A stretch of DNA of 64,000 nt from contig JACKLZ010000001.1 of the NCBI GenBank assembly GCA_024235675.1, positions 558,001 through 622,000 of the forward strand. The letters are read 5' to 3'. Under the pieces are notes generated by a model. That model was not told the DNA's origin. It did no database searches and saw only the letters and a list, made by a program, of their open reading frames with translations. The position numbers were made by a program, and so were the translations under genes. The stretch's first letter is position 1, and each line of letters starts with the position of its first letter. Origin of the DNA: Zoogloeaceae bacterium (GTDB lineage: Bacteria > Pseudomonadota > Gammaproteobacteria > Burkholderiales > Rhodocyclaceae). Shown piece after piece: positions 26,242-37,703 of this stretch.

Positions 26242-27486
26242 TCAGTGCAAGCGCGGCGGGGGGAGCGGATGCGCCGGTTGGCGACCGGCGATGAGATCGG
26301 CCAGGATTTGCGCCGTTCCGGTGGCCGTGGTCCAGCCCATTGCGCCATGGCCGGTGTTCAGCCATAGATTGCGCGGGCCGGCCTGCCCGACCAGCGGCGG
26401 GCCTTCCGGCGTCATTGGCCGCAGGCCTGACCACGGGCTTGGCTGGCCAAAATCGGCACCATTCGGGAACAAGGCTTCGGCACGCGCCACCAGCATGGCC
26501 ACATCCTTGTCCAGCAGTCGGTTGGCGTAGCCTGAAAACTCGGCCGTAGTCGTCATCCGAAGCACCGATCCGAGCCGTGACCAGGCCGTCAGCGTGCCAT
26601 CGTCAACACCGGCCAGCGTCGGCGGCGTGTGCTCGGCGCCAATCGGAAAAGACACCGAATTGCCGCGCACCGGATAGATCGGCAATCGCAGGCCGAGCGG
26701 CCGCGCCAGCATGGGCGAAAAGCTTCCGAGTGCCAGCACAAATGCGTCGGCCCGGTGCTCGCCGCGATCGGTCACAACCGCGTCAATCCGATCACCCCGC
26801 ACGGCCCAGCGCTGCACCGTTTCGTTGAAGCAGAAGCGGACGCCATGCTGTGCACACCAGCGCGCCAGCTCGACAGTGAATTGATGGGCGTCGCCGCTGG
26901 CGTCGGTCGGGCAATGGACGGCACCGGCAATGCTGCGGGCGCGACTCGCCAAGGCCGGCTCAAGGCGCACCACATCCTCGGGTGAGAGCACATAGGCGTC
27001 GATGTGGGCCTCGCGCAGAAGATTGAGCGTTGAGATTGCCTGCGCCAGCGCGACATCGGTGTCGTAGAGATAGATCAGCCCGCCGCGTGTATGGGCGAAG
27101 CCCACGCCGGTTTCATCGACGACGGTGTCCAGTTGCTGCTGTGCGTACACCGCCAGGCGCATGAGCTGGAGCGAGTTGCGCGCCCAGGCATCCGTTTGGC
27201 AGTTGCGCACAAAACGCCAGCCCCAGCGCATCAGCGACGGGTCAAATCGTGGCTTGATCCGCAAGGCCTGCTGGCGGTCAAAAAGCGACTTGAGCAGCGC
27301 CAGAGGCGCGCCAGGTGAGGCCCAGCTGAACGCATGCCCCGGGGAAATCAGCCCGGCATTGGCAAAACTGGTTTCCTGCGCGGCGGCTGACGCGCGATCA
27401 ATCACCGTGACGGCGTGCCCTTCACGGGCCAGTGCATGGGCGGCGGTGACGCCGGCCAGACCGGCGCCGAGTACACAAATTTGCAT
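26242..27486 (-). CDS. dadA: D-amino acid dehydrogenase
   Basis: A flavoprotein of 414 residues that oxidises D-amino acids to keto acids and passes electrons to the respiratory chain. The N-terminal FAD motif is VLGAGLAGVTAAHALAREG. The DadA features SFANAGLISPGHAFSWASPGAP and the C-terminal SGLRPMTPEGPPLVG and LNTGHGAMGWT are present. The start at 27486 puts the FAD motif at residue 5. No alanine racemase is adjacent. Confidence 0.92.
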   Translation of the reverse strand: MQICVLGAGLAGVTAAHALAREGHAVTVIDRASAAAQETSFANAGLISPGHAFSWASPGAPLALLKSLFDRQQALRIKPRFDPSLMRWGWRFVRNCQTDAWARNSLQLMRLAVYAQQQLDTVVDETGVGFAHTRGGLIYLYDTDVALAQAISTLNLLREAHIDAYVLSPEDVVRLEPALASRARSIAGAVHCPTDASGDAHQFTVELARWCAQHGVRFCFNETVQRWAVRGDRIDAVVTDRGEHRADAFVLALGSFSPMLARPLGLRLPIYPVRGNSVSFPIGAEHTPPTLAGVDDGTLTAWSRLGSVLRMTTTAEFSGYANRLLDKDVAMLVARAEALFPNGADFGQPSPWSGLRPMTPEGPPLVGQAGPRNLWLNTGHGAMGWTTATGTAQILADLIAGRQPAHPLPPPRLH

Positions 27487-27592
27487 GCTTTTTACTCTTG
27501 CCAGCCCAAAGCGGAGTGCGCGCGGGCATACGGGCGGACGCTGCTTCGGGTAAAGTTTCGGTTTTCCCGATCGTAACCCGACAGCAGACCCA

Positions 27593-29257
<1,665 letters not shown>

Positions 29258-29271
29258 TCCGCCATGTTGCT

Positions 29272-29303
29272 CGGCGGGGGCTGTGCGCGGCACGCCCCCG
29301 CCG
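29272..29303 (+). terminator. Strong GC hairpin after ettA, without a U-tract
   Basis: CGGCGGGGGC (29272-29281) pairs with GCCCCCGCCG (29294-29303), and the loop itself contains GTGC-gcg-GCAC, giving a near-continuous 14-bp stem. There is no T-run after it, so it could be a pause or RNA-stability element rather than a terminator. It sits between ettA and the TerB-like gene. Confidence 0.5.
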
Positions 29304-29326
29304 TCCGATTCAAAAGGGTTTCCGCG

Positions 29327-29809
29327 ATGATTCAATCACTTCAGGCATTTTTCAGTACGCTCACCCAGCCGTCGGCCAACGCCGAGGCGTCGCCGCCATC
29401 GCTCCAGCTGGCGACCGCTGCCTTGCTGGTAGAGATGATGCTTGCCGACAATGAAAGCTCCCCGGCCGAGATGGCGCATTTGCGCACTGTGCTGGCGACG
29501 GAATTTCAGCTCGACACCGATGAAGTTGACCGCTTGCTTGAGGCCGCGACGGCGGAGTCACGCGAGGCACCCGGCTTTCATCCGTTTACGTCCCGCCTGA
29601 ATCAGGAACTGGATGCGGCACAAAAGCTGCGCGTGGTCGAATACCTGTGGGCCATTGCCTTGGCCGATGGGCATGTTTGCGCGCATGAGAGCCACTTGAT
29701 GCGCAAGCTGGGAGATTTGTTGTACATCTCGCGCGGCGACTTCGTTGCCGCCAAGGCCCGGGCGCAAGCCGCGCTCGGACACACCAATCCTGGCTCAGTT
29801 CAGGGCTGA
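29327..29809 (+). CDS. TerB-like protein
   Basis: A helical protein of 160 residues with the TerB layout. Two acidic metal-binding loops are visible, LADNESSPAEM and LADGHVCAHES, within two related helical halves. TerB proteins are linked to tellurite resistance and stress, but stand-alone homologues such as this have no proven role. The start at 29327 (MIQSLQAFF) is chosen because the upstream extension is not family-like. Its 3' end overlaps the convergent GGDEF-EAL gene by 15 bp. Confidence 0.83.
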   Translation: MIQSLQAFFSTLTQPSANAEASPPSLQLATAALLVEMMLADNESSPAEMAHLRTVLATEFQLDTDEVDRLLEAATAESREAPGFHPFTSRLNQELDAAQKLRVVEYLWAIALADGHVCAHESHLMRKLGDLLYISRGDFVAAKARAQAALGHTNPGSVQG

Positions 29810-32242
29810 GTTTGCCGGCCCGCGTGCGGCATTGAGCCTGTCTGCCGATCCAGTCGTGACCGGCTCCGGCGCGCCAAGATAAAAGCCCTGCCCGCGCGTA
29901 ATACCCACCTGGCTGACCCAGGAGAGCGTCGCCTCATCCTCGATCCACTCTGCCACGGTCTCAATGCCGTGGCTGCGGGCGACCTGCACCACCGCCCGCA
30001 CAATTTCCTGCGCACGCTTGTCCAGCGCCACACCACGTACATAATCACCGTCGAGCTTGACGATATCCACTGGCAGATCGCGCAAGGTGGCGAAGCTGGC
30101 CACCCCGCTACCCAGATCGTCCAGGGCAATGCAGAATCCGGCCCGGCGTAGCGCCTGCATCAAGGTCAGCACGTCGGTCGGGTCGACCGCGGCAGCGGTT
30201 TCGGTCAATTCGATGCAAATCTGGTGTGGGTGTACGTCGGCTTGCTCAAAGCAGTCGGTGATCCAGGCGGCCAGTCCCGGGTCCGAAGCCGATCGGCCGG
30301 AGAGATTGATCGACACATAGCGCCCCCCGTTGAGCACCGCGGAGAAATTCCGAGCGACGTGCGACACGATGTGCCGGTCGAGCGCGCAGATCAGATCGAA
30401 ACGCTCTGCCGGCGGGATGAACTCGGCCGGCAACACCAGTGCGCCGTTGTCGTCGCGCATTCTCACAAGCACTTCGTAACCTTTGGCGCGGCTGTCCTGG
30501 AGGTCGATAATCGGCTGGCGCCACAATTCGATGCGGTCTTCATCTATGGCCCGTTCGATGCGATGCGCCCAATGCACATCGCTTGAGCGCGCCATGGCGT
30601 GCGGGCTGCGCTCGAAGGCAACGACCCGGTTTTTTCCGCCGCGTTTGGCGCTATACATGGCCGCATCGGCATCGGCGCGTGCCCGCTGCAAAGAGTCGTG
30701 ATCGTGGTAAGCACAAATACCGATCGAACAACTCACACGGTAGGCCTCACCACGCTCGTCGAGATAGGCGTATTGCTCGACGTCCGTTCGAATGGCCTCC
30801 GCAATTTTCAAGGCAACATTCTCGGGGCACTGTGGCAGCGCCACAAAAAACTCGTCGCCACCGATCCGTGCAGGCACGTCCAGACGCCGGATGTGCTTGC
30901 GAATAATGGTTGCAATGGCGCGGAGCACCTGGTCGCCCGCCGCGTGACCACAGTTATCGTTAATGACCTTGAAGCGGTCAAGGTCGAGACAGATGAGTTG
31001 GCCGGATGTTTCCACCGGACTCATCCGCCGTTCGAACCCGACCCGGTTGTGCAAGCCGGTCAGCGCATCATGCGTCGCCTCCCATTCGGCGCGGCGCATG
31101 GTCTCAACCTCATGGCTGACGTCACGCAGGACCATCACGATCGTGCCCGCAGCCACATCGCTATCGGCTGCGACCCCCAATCGTGCGCAGGAGCCCTTGA
31201 TCATGACGACACCACCGCGATGTGGCAGCGCACAGGCAACCGGCTCGATTCGCCGGGTATCGCCGGGTCGTGACAGGGATGCCCAGGGCACGATTTCGCC
31301 ATCATTCGCACTCACCTGAATCAAGTCGCGGACATCGGCGCCGGCGATCGAGTCAGGGCGCAAACCCAGCAAGGTCGCAGCGGCCGAATTACTTTGGCAC
31401 ACCCGAAAATCGTCGTCGATGACGAGAACGGCGTCCGACATCGCGCGCACCACCTCGGCGTACAGGCGGTCGCGCTGTTGCGCGGCGCGCATGGCATCGG
31501 CGGCGCGAAGAATGTTTCCGATCCAGTTCCCCACCATATTTGCCATGCGCTCGATGGCATCGCGCCGCGAGACATCCAGCGGGTACAGCACGAGCGCGCG
31601 TGCGCACAGCGATTCGTTGGGTGCGTTCAGTGGATGCACCAGCGCATGCGTGCCGTCAGTGAGCGTGCTAACCGTTATCTCATCCAGGGAAGAGACCTCT
31701 GCCGAGGGGTGAGCCATCAAGGCGATGCCTTCGCCACAGTCCACGCCCTCTGCGCACGCGCAATGGACCACCCGATACCCGGTCGAGGCGCGCTCCACAA
31801 TCGATGCATGTGTCGCACCGCCTGAGCCGACAAGCAGCGCGAGGCAATCGCTGATGCGTTGTTGTTGCGGGCGCGGGGCGGATACCACATCGGCGAAATC
31901 ACTTCGCCAGCGCGCCAGCGCCTCCTCCTGCGTTTGCGTTCGGCCGACCGGGATGCCGGCGACGAATACGTTTTGCGCCGTGCCGGGCAGGACCAGCACG
32001 CTGCTGACTCGCGTGCGGTTGTGAGCGACTTCGACGTGGCCAAGCATGCCCGGACGCCCTTCGCAACGGACGGTATCGATTGCGTGCCGGAGTTCTGGCG
32101 CATGGGGCCAGAGCACGCTGATATCAGCACACGTCGCGTGGATACGAAAAAAGTCGTCGCTACCATCGACCACCTCTCCCTGCTTCAACTCGCACCAGTA
32201 TGGATGAAGGCAAGCGGTATCTCGGGAGGGTGTTACTTTCAA
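29795..32242 (-). CDS. GAF-PAS-GGDEF-EAL cyclic-di-GMP protein
   Basis: A protein of 815 residues with a GAF-like region (about 125-250), a PAS domain (about 258-380), GGDEF (about 385-545) and EAL (about 555-800). The cyclase signature GGDEF (461-465) is intact and preceded by an inhibitory I-site RRLD (452-455). The EAL signature reads EVL (589-591), but the metal and catalytic residues look complete: SINLSG, ELTETA, LDDLGSG, IVKLDGDY, AEWIE and QGFYLG. It may thus make or break c-di-GMP. The start appears to be TTG. No membrane segment is seen, so it is cytoplasmic. Confidence 0.88.
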   Translation of the reverse strand: MKVTPSRDTACLHPYWCELKQGEVVDGSDDFFRIHATCADISVLWPHAPELRHAIDTVRCEGRPGMLGHVEVAHNRTRVSSVLVLPGTAQNVFVAGIPVGRTQTQEEALARWRSDFADVVSAPRPQQQRISDCLALLVGSGGATHASIVERASTGYRVVHCACAEGVDCGEGIALMAHPSAEVSSLDEITVSTLTDGTHALVHPLNAPNESLCARALVLYPLDVSRRDAIERMANMVGNWIGNILRAADAMRAAQQRDRLYAEVVRAMSDAVLVIDDDFRVCQSNSAAATLLGLRPDSIAGADVRDLIQVSANDGEIVPWASLSRPGDTRRIEPVACALPHRGGVVMIKGSCARLGVAADSDVAAGTIVMVLRDVSHEVETMRRAEWEATHDALTGLHNRVGFERRMSPVETSGQLICLDLDRFKVINDNCGHAAGDQVLRAIATIIRKHIRRLDVPARIGGDEFFVALPQCPENVALKIAEAIRTDVEQYAYLDERGEAYRVSCSIGICAYHDHDSLQRARADADAAMYSAKRGGKNRVVAFERSPHAMARSSDVHWAHRIERAIDEDRIELWRQPIIDLQDSRAKGYEVLVRMRDDNGALVLPAEFIPPAERFDLICALDRHIVSHVARNFSAVLNGGRYVSINLSGRSASDPGLAAWITDCFEQADVHPHQICIELTETAAAVDPTDVLTLMQALRRAGFCIALDDLGSGVASFATLRDLPVDIVKLDGDYVRGVALDKRAQEIVRAVVQVARSHGIETVAEWIEDEATLSWVSQVGITRGQGFYLGAPEPVTTGSADRLNAARGPANSALN

Positions 32243-32613
32243 GGTGATTTACCTGTTCGGTTGTCGATCACATTCTGCTTGCAACACACCCGCCAGCCGC
32301 CGGTGTACCGAAGATGGAATGGCGCCAGCGAGATCTTTCGCGCGACATTCCAATTGCGTAGAGAAATGAAAGATGGGAATTTGGAACAAGCGTTCTAAAA
32401 GGTCAAGCCTGCTGTGTGAAATTTCTCCGAAAGGTCGGAAACGGCCGCTCACCGGGCATCGGCAGATGAGCAGTTCTGCGACTCAGCGGCCGAAACAAGG
32501 GCCGGCGGAGCGCCGTATTGCAAACATCACGGTCAATTTCACTCCAAGGCCTGTAAAGTTGGCCGCCGTTTTCCCGTTGATACATTGACCATGTACCCAG
32601 ACCGGTTGTTCCG
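32243..32613. other. 371-bp divergent intergenic region
   Basis: Lies between the starts of the GGDEF-EAL protein and the unknown gene at 32614, so it should hold two divergent promoters. Short open frames here have no Shine-Dalgarno and no coding character. I see no RNA gene, repeat or clear operator. Confidence 0.6.
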
Positions 32614-33297
32614 ATGACACGATCCAAAGCCCGCCTGCTTGTACAGTTCGAGTTTGATCTGGATGTGCCGGAGAAATTTGCGGCACTGGATTCTGCCGCC
32701 CTCCAGAAACAACTGACGCTGGCCTTGGGCGATACCGTGTTCACTGGAATGCGCACTGTCAGCAGCAAGCAGCTGACCAAAGTCGGCATCCAGCTGCTTG
32801 CGCATCGTCATCGCGTCGAGGTGAGCATGCTCGACGCCCCAAGCATCGATCCTGTACTTCTGGCCAGCATCGCGCCGCACCTGACGGATCAGGAGGTGCA
32901 GCATGTGTCGGTGCATGCTGCCGCCAAGGCACCCACCGGCGCAGACGCCTTGCGCGCCTACCTGCGACGCCACGCTCTCGCCGTGGCAAACGACTATCGC
33001 TTGATTCCTTGCTCGGTGCAGGCGGCGACGAGCGGCGGCGCGGTGGTCACGCTTGGCGCCAAGCTCAATCTTACGAACGGCGGCGTGCTCGTTGATGAGG
33101 TCCACCGCAAGACACGCCTCAAGTCCGACCAGTCGACCGTCAGCGTGAGCCTTGGTGACCCGAAAATCGTCTTGCCGGCAAAGCTGTCGGGACACACTCT
33201 GAGCGGTCCGGTGCTCGCGGTTGACGTCAGCCACATGGCGCCACATCGTGACGCCTTGCAAAGCGCCTGGGCAGCGACTCAATGTACATCCGGGTAA
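32614..33297 (+). CDS. Hypothetical protein in c-di-GMP cluster
   Basis: A protein of 227 residues, mixed alpha/beta, without signal peptide or membrane segment. It opens MTRSKARLLVQFEFDLDV and contains GDTVFTGMRTVSSKQLTKVGIQLLAHRHRVEV. I do not recognise the family. No clear Shine-Dalgarno precedes the ATG. Its last 19 bp overlap the convergent HD-GYP gene. Codon use resembles its neighbours, so transfer is not suggested. Confidence 0.62.
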   Translation: MTRSKARLLVQFEFDLDVPEKFAALDSAALQKQLTLALGDTVFTGMRTVSSKQLTKVGIQLLAHRHRVEVSMLDAPSIDPVLLASIAPHLTDQEVQHVSVHAAAKAPTGADALRAYLRRHALAVANDYRLIPCSVQAATSGGAVVTLGAKLNLTNGGVLVDEVHRKTRLKSDQSTVSVSLGDPKIVLPAKLSGHTLSGPVLAVDVSHMAPHRDALQSAWAATQCTSG

Positions 33298-34346
33298 CGC
33301 GCCAGAATGTCTTCGACCGCGTCCAGCTGTGTCACGAAATGCGCCACCAGCGACGGATCGAAACAATGCCCCGCCTGCGCCACCAGATAATCCACCGCGT
33401 TCTGGACTGACCACGGGTCTTTGTATGGCCGCTTCGACGTCAAGGCATCGAACACGTCGCAAATCGCCGTAATCCGCCCTTCGATGGGTATCGATTCGCC
33501 CTGAAGTCCGTTCGGATAACCCGTGCCATCCCAGCGTTCGTGGTGATTGCTGGCAATGCTGGCAGCCATCTGGACCAATACCGACGGGTGGTTGCCGAGA
33601 AAGTCTTCCCCCATCTGCGCATGGCGCCTCATATGCGCGAGCTCTTCCTCTGAGAGGCGGCCCGCCTTGCGCAGAATATCGTCGGAGACGCAGAGCATTC
33701 CGACATCGTGCAGCGGCGCGGCGCGCTCGATCATGAAGCACCGTTCGGCCCCGAGGCCGGCTGTTTTGGCCAGGATACGGGCCATCTTGCCCACCCGCAC
33801 GATATGCGTCGCGGCGTTTACATCCGCTTTTTCGCAGACCATGGCCAGGCGATGAACGATCGCGTCGGTGGCGTTGATCAACTCGGCCGTGCGCGCCTGA
33901 ACCTGACGTTCAAGCGTCTCCTCGAAATGAGTTTCACGTTTCTGGGCCTGACGAATCCGCAAGGCATTGCAGATCCGGACCTGCAAGGCTTCGATATCAA
34001 AAGGCCGCTCCAAAAAATCAAGCGCCCCGAGGGTCAGCGCCCGGTGGCGCAGTTCCATGGCGTTGGGGTGAATCACCACCAAAATCGGCTGATCCGGCGC
34101 CTCGCTCGACGCATGCTGGCACTGGGCCAGAAAGTCGAGCGCGGGTGATTGCGCGCTATCGAGATCGAGCAGGATGAGATCAAAGCACGTGTCGCGCAGT
34201 AGCGCCTGGGCGGCCAGTGGGTCAGAAACCGATGTCACGGCGGTTATTCCGGCCGCTTCAAGCGCTTGCCCGAATGCCGGATCACTTCCCGTGGGGTCGT
34301 CACACACCAGAACAGAAGCGGACTTCAAGAAATCGTCGGTAAGCAT
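33279..34346 (-). CDS. HD-GYP phosphodiesterase with degenerate receiver domain
   Basis: A response regulator of 355 residues. The receiver domain (1-125) keeps the phospho-acceptor Asp (D61 in LILLDLDS), but the conserved Lys is Arg (R114 in FLERPF) and the switch Thr is Ile (ILVVIHPN). The HD-GYP domain (about 150-350) is intact: HD at 213-214 (PLHDVGM), HH at 268-269, and GYP at 276-278 in HHERWDGTGYPNGLQG. It should hydrolyse c-di-GMP, but phospho-control may be altered. It is divergent from the next c-di-GMP gene. Confidence 0.9.
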   Translation of the reverse strand: MLTDDFLKSASVLVCDDPTGSDPAFGQALEAAGITAVTSVSDPLAAQALLRDTCFDLILLDLDSAQSPALDFLAQCQHASSEAPDQPILVVIHPNAMELRHRALTLGALDFLERPFDIEALQVRICNALRIRQAQKRETHFEETLERQVQARTAELINATDAIVHRLAMVCEKADVNAATHIVRVGKMARILAKTAGLGAERCFMIERAAPLHDVGMLCVSDDILRKAGRLSEEELAHMRRHAQMGEDFLGNHPSVLVQMAASIASNHHERWDGTGYPNGLQGESIPIEGRITAICDVFDALTSKRPYKDPWSVQNAVDYLVAQAGHCFDPSLVAHFVTQLDAVEDILARYPDVH

Positions 34347-34600
34347 CGCAGCTCCGCGCAGAGTGACAAGTTACCCGTGGACTTACGACACCACGGCTGC
34401 TTCACTGAAGCACGATTTGCAATCAATGCGGGGAACCTGGCAGCAGTCAGGACAAGCAAGTCATTGCCGGGTTTGCAATATCCGCTTTAGATCAAAGACG
34501 CAGATGCCGTTAGTCGGCAAAGTGAGTGCCTCTTTTTTGACCGGGCGTGCAAGAATCGCCATGGCAGTCTGACTGCTGCCCCAAGAACAGGATGTCACGC

Positions 34601-36868
34601 ATGACGCAGCATTTGGCCACTGACTGCAATGACAGCGCGAAAGACGATAGCCAACTGTCAGTGCAGGAGCAAAACGGCATCTTGAATCTCCAGCAGACGC
34701 TGCTGGCGGCCGTGGCTCGTGGTGACGCAGCGCAAGAGGTGATCGACCGTCTTTGCCTGCTCGAAGAGCAGCTGGTACCGAACGCCGCAGCCAGCGTGAT
34801 GGTGATGGACGCCGAGACGAAACGGCTCAACGTTCTGGCCGCACCGAGCATCCCCGTCGAGGCCCGTGACCAGTTCAAGAATTTGCGCCCCGGCCCCGCA
34901 GCCGGTTCATGCGGGAATGCGGTTTTTCGTGCCGAACCGGTGTTTGTCAGCAATACCTACACCGATGCCCGTTGGGCTGAGCTTCGCTCCGTGGCGGAGG
35001 ACTTCAATATCTGCGCATGCTGGTCCATGCCCATTTTCGGCGCAGGCGGGAAGCTTATCGGTTCGTTCGCCCTCTCCAGCTTCGAACACCGGACGCCAAG
35101 CGCTTTTCACCAGAAATTGCTGGAAATCGGCGCGCATCTGGTCGGTATTGTTCTTGAGCGCCAAGCCAAGGACACCCAACTCCGCCTGGCCGCCCGTCTG
35201 TTTGAGACGAGCGAAGAAGGTATGGTCATCACGGATGCTGAGAACCGTATCCAGGCGGTGAATCCGGCCTTTACGCGTGCGACAGGCTATGTTCCCGAAG
35301 AGTGCATTGGCAAGCGTCCGTCCATGCTGTCATCCGGGCGGCACGACAAGGCCTTCTATGTCGCACTGTGGGAGAAGCTCCAACGCACCGGCCACTGGCA
35401 GGGCGAGATCTGGAATCGGCGAAAAAACGGTGAGATCTATCCCGAGTGGCTGGTGATTTCCGCCATCCGGGACCGTGACGGCAAGATCATTCAGCATGTT
35501 GGCATTTTCTCCGACCTGTCTGAACAGCACGCCTCCCAAAACCGGATCCGCTTTCTCGCCACACACGATTCACTCACCGAGCTTCCGAACCGGATGGTTC
35601 TCGAAGAGCGCTGCGGCCAGACCATTGCCTGGGCGCGCAAGGCAAACCATCGCGTGGGCTTGTTGTTTGTCGATGTGGACAACCTCAAACTCGTCAATGA
35701 TTCGCTGGGGCATGCCGCTGGTGATGTGCTCCTGCAGTCAGTGGCACAACGACTTCGTCACTGCGTCGGCGACAAGGATCTGGTCTGTCGCCAGGGCGGG
35801 GATGAATTCATTGTCCTGCTCGACGAGCTGCCAGGCTTCGAGATCGCCGCGACGGTAGCCAAACGGATCAACGAACGTTTGGGCGCGCCCTACCATACCG
35901 ACAGCGGCGAACTGACCACCTCGGTCTCCATTGGCATCTCGGTTTTCCCGGACGATGGCGAAGACTTCAACGCTTTGCTGCGCAAGGCCGATGCGGCGAT
36001 GTATCAGGCCAAGGAAGCCGGGCGCAATACCTTCCGCAGCCATCGGCTGGATGTTTCATCCGACGCGCTGAACGACCTGACGATCCGCAATGGTCTCCGC
36101 CCTGCGCTGGATCGAAATGAATTCTCTTTGCACTATCAGCCGATCATTGCGCTCGACAGCGGTGCGCTGATCGGCGCCGAGGCCTTGTTGCGCTGGCATC
36201 ACCCGACACTCGGGAACATTCCCCCCGATCGATTCATTCCGGTGGCCGAATTGACCGGACACATCGTGGGCATCGGCGAATGGGTCCTCGGCGAAGCCTG
36301 CCGAGAAGCGGCAAACTGGGTGCGACTGGGTTTGGGCGACCTGACCGTATCCGTCAATTTGTCAGCGCTTCAGTTTCGCCACGGCACGCTCGAGGCCCAT
36401 GTCTCGAATGCGCTGACCCAGGCCGGGCTGAACGGACGCCGTCTCGAACTCGAAATTACCGAATCAACGCTGATTGGCGATACCTCGGCACTGGTTGAGC
36501 AATTGGCAAACCTCAAGGCCATGGGAATTTGCCTGGCGATTGATGACTTTGGAACGGGGTATTCCTGCCTCGCCTATCTGCGGCGCCTGCCCGTCGACCG
36601 ACTCAAAATCGATCGTTCCTTTGTCGCAGACATGAGCGAGGATGCCGACGACGCCAGTATCGTTCGCGCCATTGTCCAGATGGCCGCGGGACTGGGCCTG
36701 CGCACCACTGCCGAAGGTGTTGAAGAAGCGCATCATCATGAAGCGCTGAAAGCCCTCGGTTGCACCGAGGTGCAAGGCTTTCACTATGCGCGACCCATGC
36801 CTGCAGAAGCCTTTGCGCGCTGGGCGGCCGATCGCCTCGGCCAATCCGGTGCGGCTATTTCAGGCTGA
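34601..36868 (+). CDS. GAF-PAS-GGDEF-EAL cyclic-di-GMP protein
   Basis: A protein of 755 residues. GAF covers about 20-190 (PGPAAGSCGNAVFR, CWSMPIFGAGGKLIGSFALS), PAS/PAC about 200-320 (FETSEEGMVITDAENRIQAVNPAF), GGDEF near 400 and EAL near 526 (GAEALLRW). Both catalytic signatures are canonical, including SVNLSA, ELEITES, IDDFGTGYSCL, LKIDRSF and EGVEE. Unlike the protein at 29795 it lacks an RxxD I-site (GDKD at that place). The ATG at 34601 has AGGA upstream. ATG 34592 is the alternative. Its end overlaps the nitroreductase gene by 14 bp. Confidence 0.92.
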   Translation: MTQHLATDCNDSAKDDSQLSVQEQNGILNLQQTLLAAVARGDAAQEVIDRLCLLEEQLVPNAAASVMVMDAETKRLNVLAAPSIPVEARDQFKNLRPGPAAGSCGNAVFRAEPVFVSNTYTDARWAELRSVAEDFNICACWSMPIFGAGGKLIGSFALSSFEHRTPSAFHQKLLEIGAHLVGIVLERQAKDTQLRLAARLFETSEEGMVITDAENRIQAVNPAFTRATGYVPEECIGKRPSMLSSGRHDKAFYVALWEKLQRTGHWQGEIWNRRKNGEIYPEWLVISAIRDRDGKIIQHVGIFSDLSEQHASQNRIRFLATHDSLTELPNRMVLEERCGQTIAWARKANHRVGLLFVDVDNLKLVNDSLGHAAGDVLLQSVAQRLRHCVGDKDLVCRQGGDEFIVLLDELPGFEIAATVAKRINERLGAPYHTDSGELTTSVSIGISVFPDDGEDFNALLRKADAAMYQAKEAGRNTFRSHRLDVSSDALNDLTIRNGLRPALDRNEFSLHYQPIIALDSGALIGAEALLRWHHPTLGNIPPDRFIPVAELTGHIVGIGEWVLGEACREAANWVRLGLGDLTVSVNLSALQFRHGTLEAHVSNALTQAGLNGRRLELEITESTLIGDTSALVEQLANLKAMGICLAIDDFGTGYSCLAYLRRLPVDRLKIDRSFVADMSEDADDASIVRAIVQMAAGLGLRTTAEGVEEAHHHEALKALGCTEVQGFHYARPMPAEAFARWAADRLGQSGAAISG

Positions 36869-37673
36869 AACCCAGCGCCTTCAGCGCATCGACCAGGCGG
36901 TCGCGCCCTGACAGCGATTGGGGCCCGGCGACGCGCTTGGCCGAGTGGATGGCCCAACTGCCTTTCACGTCCATTTTCTGCGCCTCATAGAAGCGCGCCA
37001 TGGCCGCGTTGTACTCGGCGATCGCGCCTCCCTGCTCCGTTGAATAGCTTTCGTGATGCAGCACGGCCGACTGCGGCAGGCGCGGTTTGACACTGGCGGG
37101 CCGGGCCTCGTCTTCATGGCCGACGCACATGCCAAACACCGCAAAGGTCCTGGGCGGCAGTTTGAGCACGCCTGCCACGGCTTCCGGCCGATTGCGCATG
37201 CCGCCGATGTACACCGTCGACAGGCCCATCGATTCGGCCGCGGCGACCGCATTTTGCGCGGCAAGCGCAGCGTCGATCACGGCGGTCAGAAACATTTCGG
37301 TGTAGTCCAGCGCCTCGCTGGGGCGTCCTTCAGCAGCAGCCACCCGCTCAAGGCGAGACAGGTCGGCCAGCCACACCAACTGCAACGGTGCCTGACGGAT
37401 ATGCGCTTGATTACCCGCCAATTCCGACAGCTGATCGCGCACCGCCTGGTCGCGCACCGCCACCACACTCCACACCTGCAAGTTGGACGAACTGGCGGCC
37501 GACTGTGCCGCCGCGATCATCGCACTCAGCTGGTCATCACTGACCGCATCGGGGCGAAATGCACGCACCGAACGATGCGTCATCAGCTGGTCGATCAGGG
37601 GCGTGCTGATCTGGGGAATCGCGTGTTCCATGCCGCCGTAGCGGGTGTCATACAGAAGTCGGTGTGCAGTCAT
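36855..37673 (-). CDS. NfsA-like nitroreductase family FMN oxidoreductase
   Basis: A protein of 272 residues of the nitroreductase/FMN-dependent family. The flavin-binding N-terminus LMTHRSVRAFRPDAVSDDQLSAMIAAAQSAASSSNLQVW and the loop MGLSTVYIGGMRNRPEAVAGVL resemble NfsA/NADPH-flavin oxidoreductases. The physiological substrate is unknown. The start at 37673 (MTAH) has no clear ribosome site. ATG at 37631 (MEHA) is an alternative. Confidence 0.85.
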   Translation of the reverse strand: MTAHRLLYDTRYGGMEHAIPQISTPLIDQLMTHRSVRAFRPDAVSDDQLSAMIAAAQSAASSSNLQVWSVVAVRDQAVRDQLSELAGNQAHIRQAPLQLVWLADLSRLERVAAAEGRPSEALDYTEMFLTAVIDAALAAQNAVAAAESMGLSTVYIGGMRNRPEAVAGVLKLPPRTFAVFGMCVGHEDEARPASVKPRLPQSAVLHHESYSTEQGGAIAEYNAAMARFYEAQKMDVKGSWAIHSAKRVAGPQSLSGRDRLVDALKALGFSLK

Positions 37674-37703
37674 CTTGGGGGGTGTCCAATCAAAGAGGGG
37701 CGG

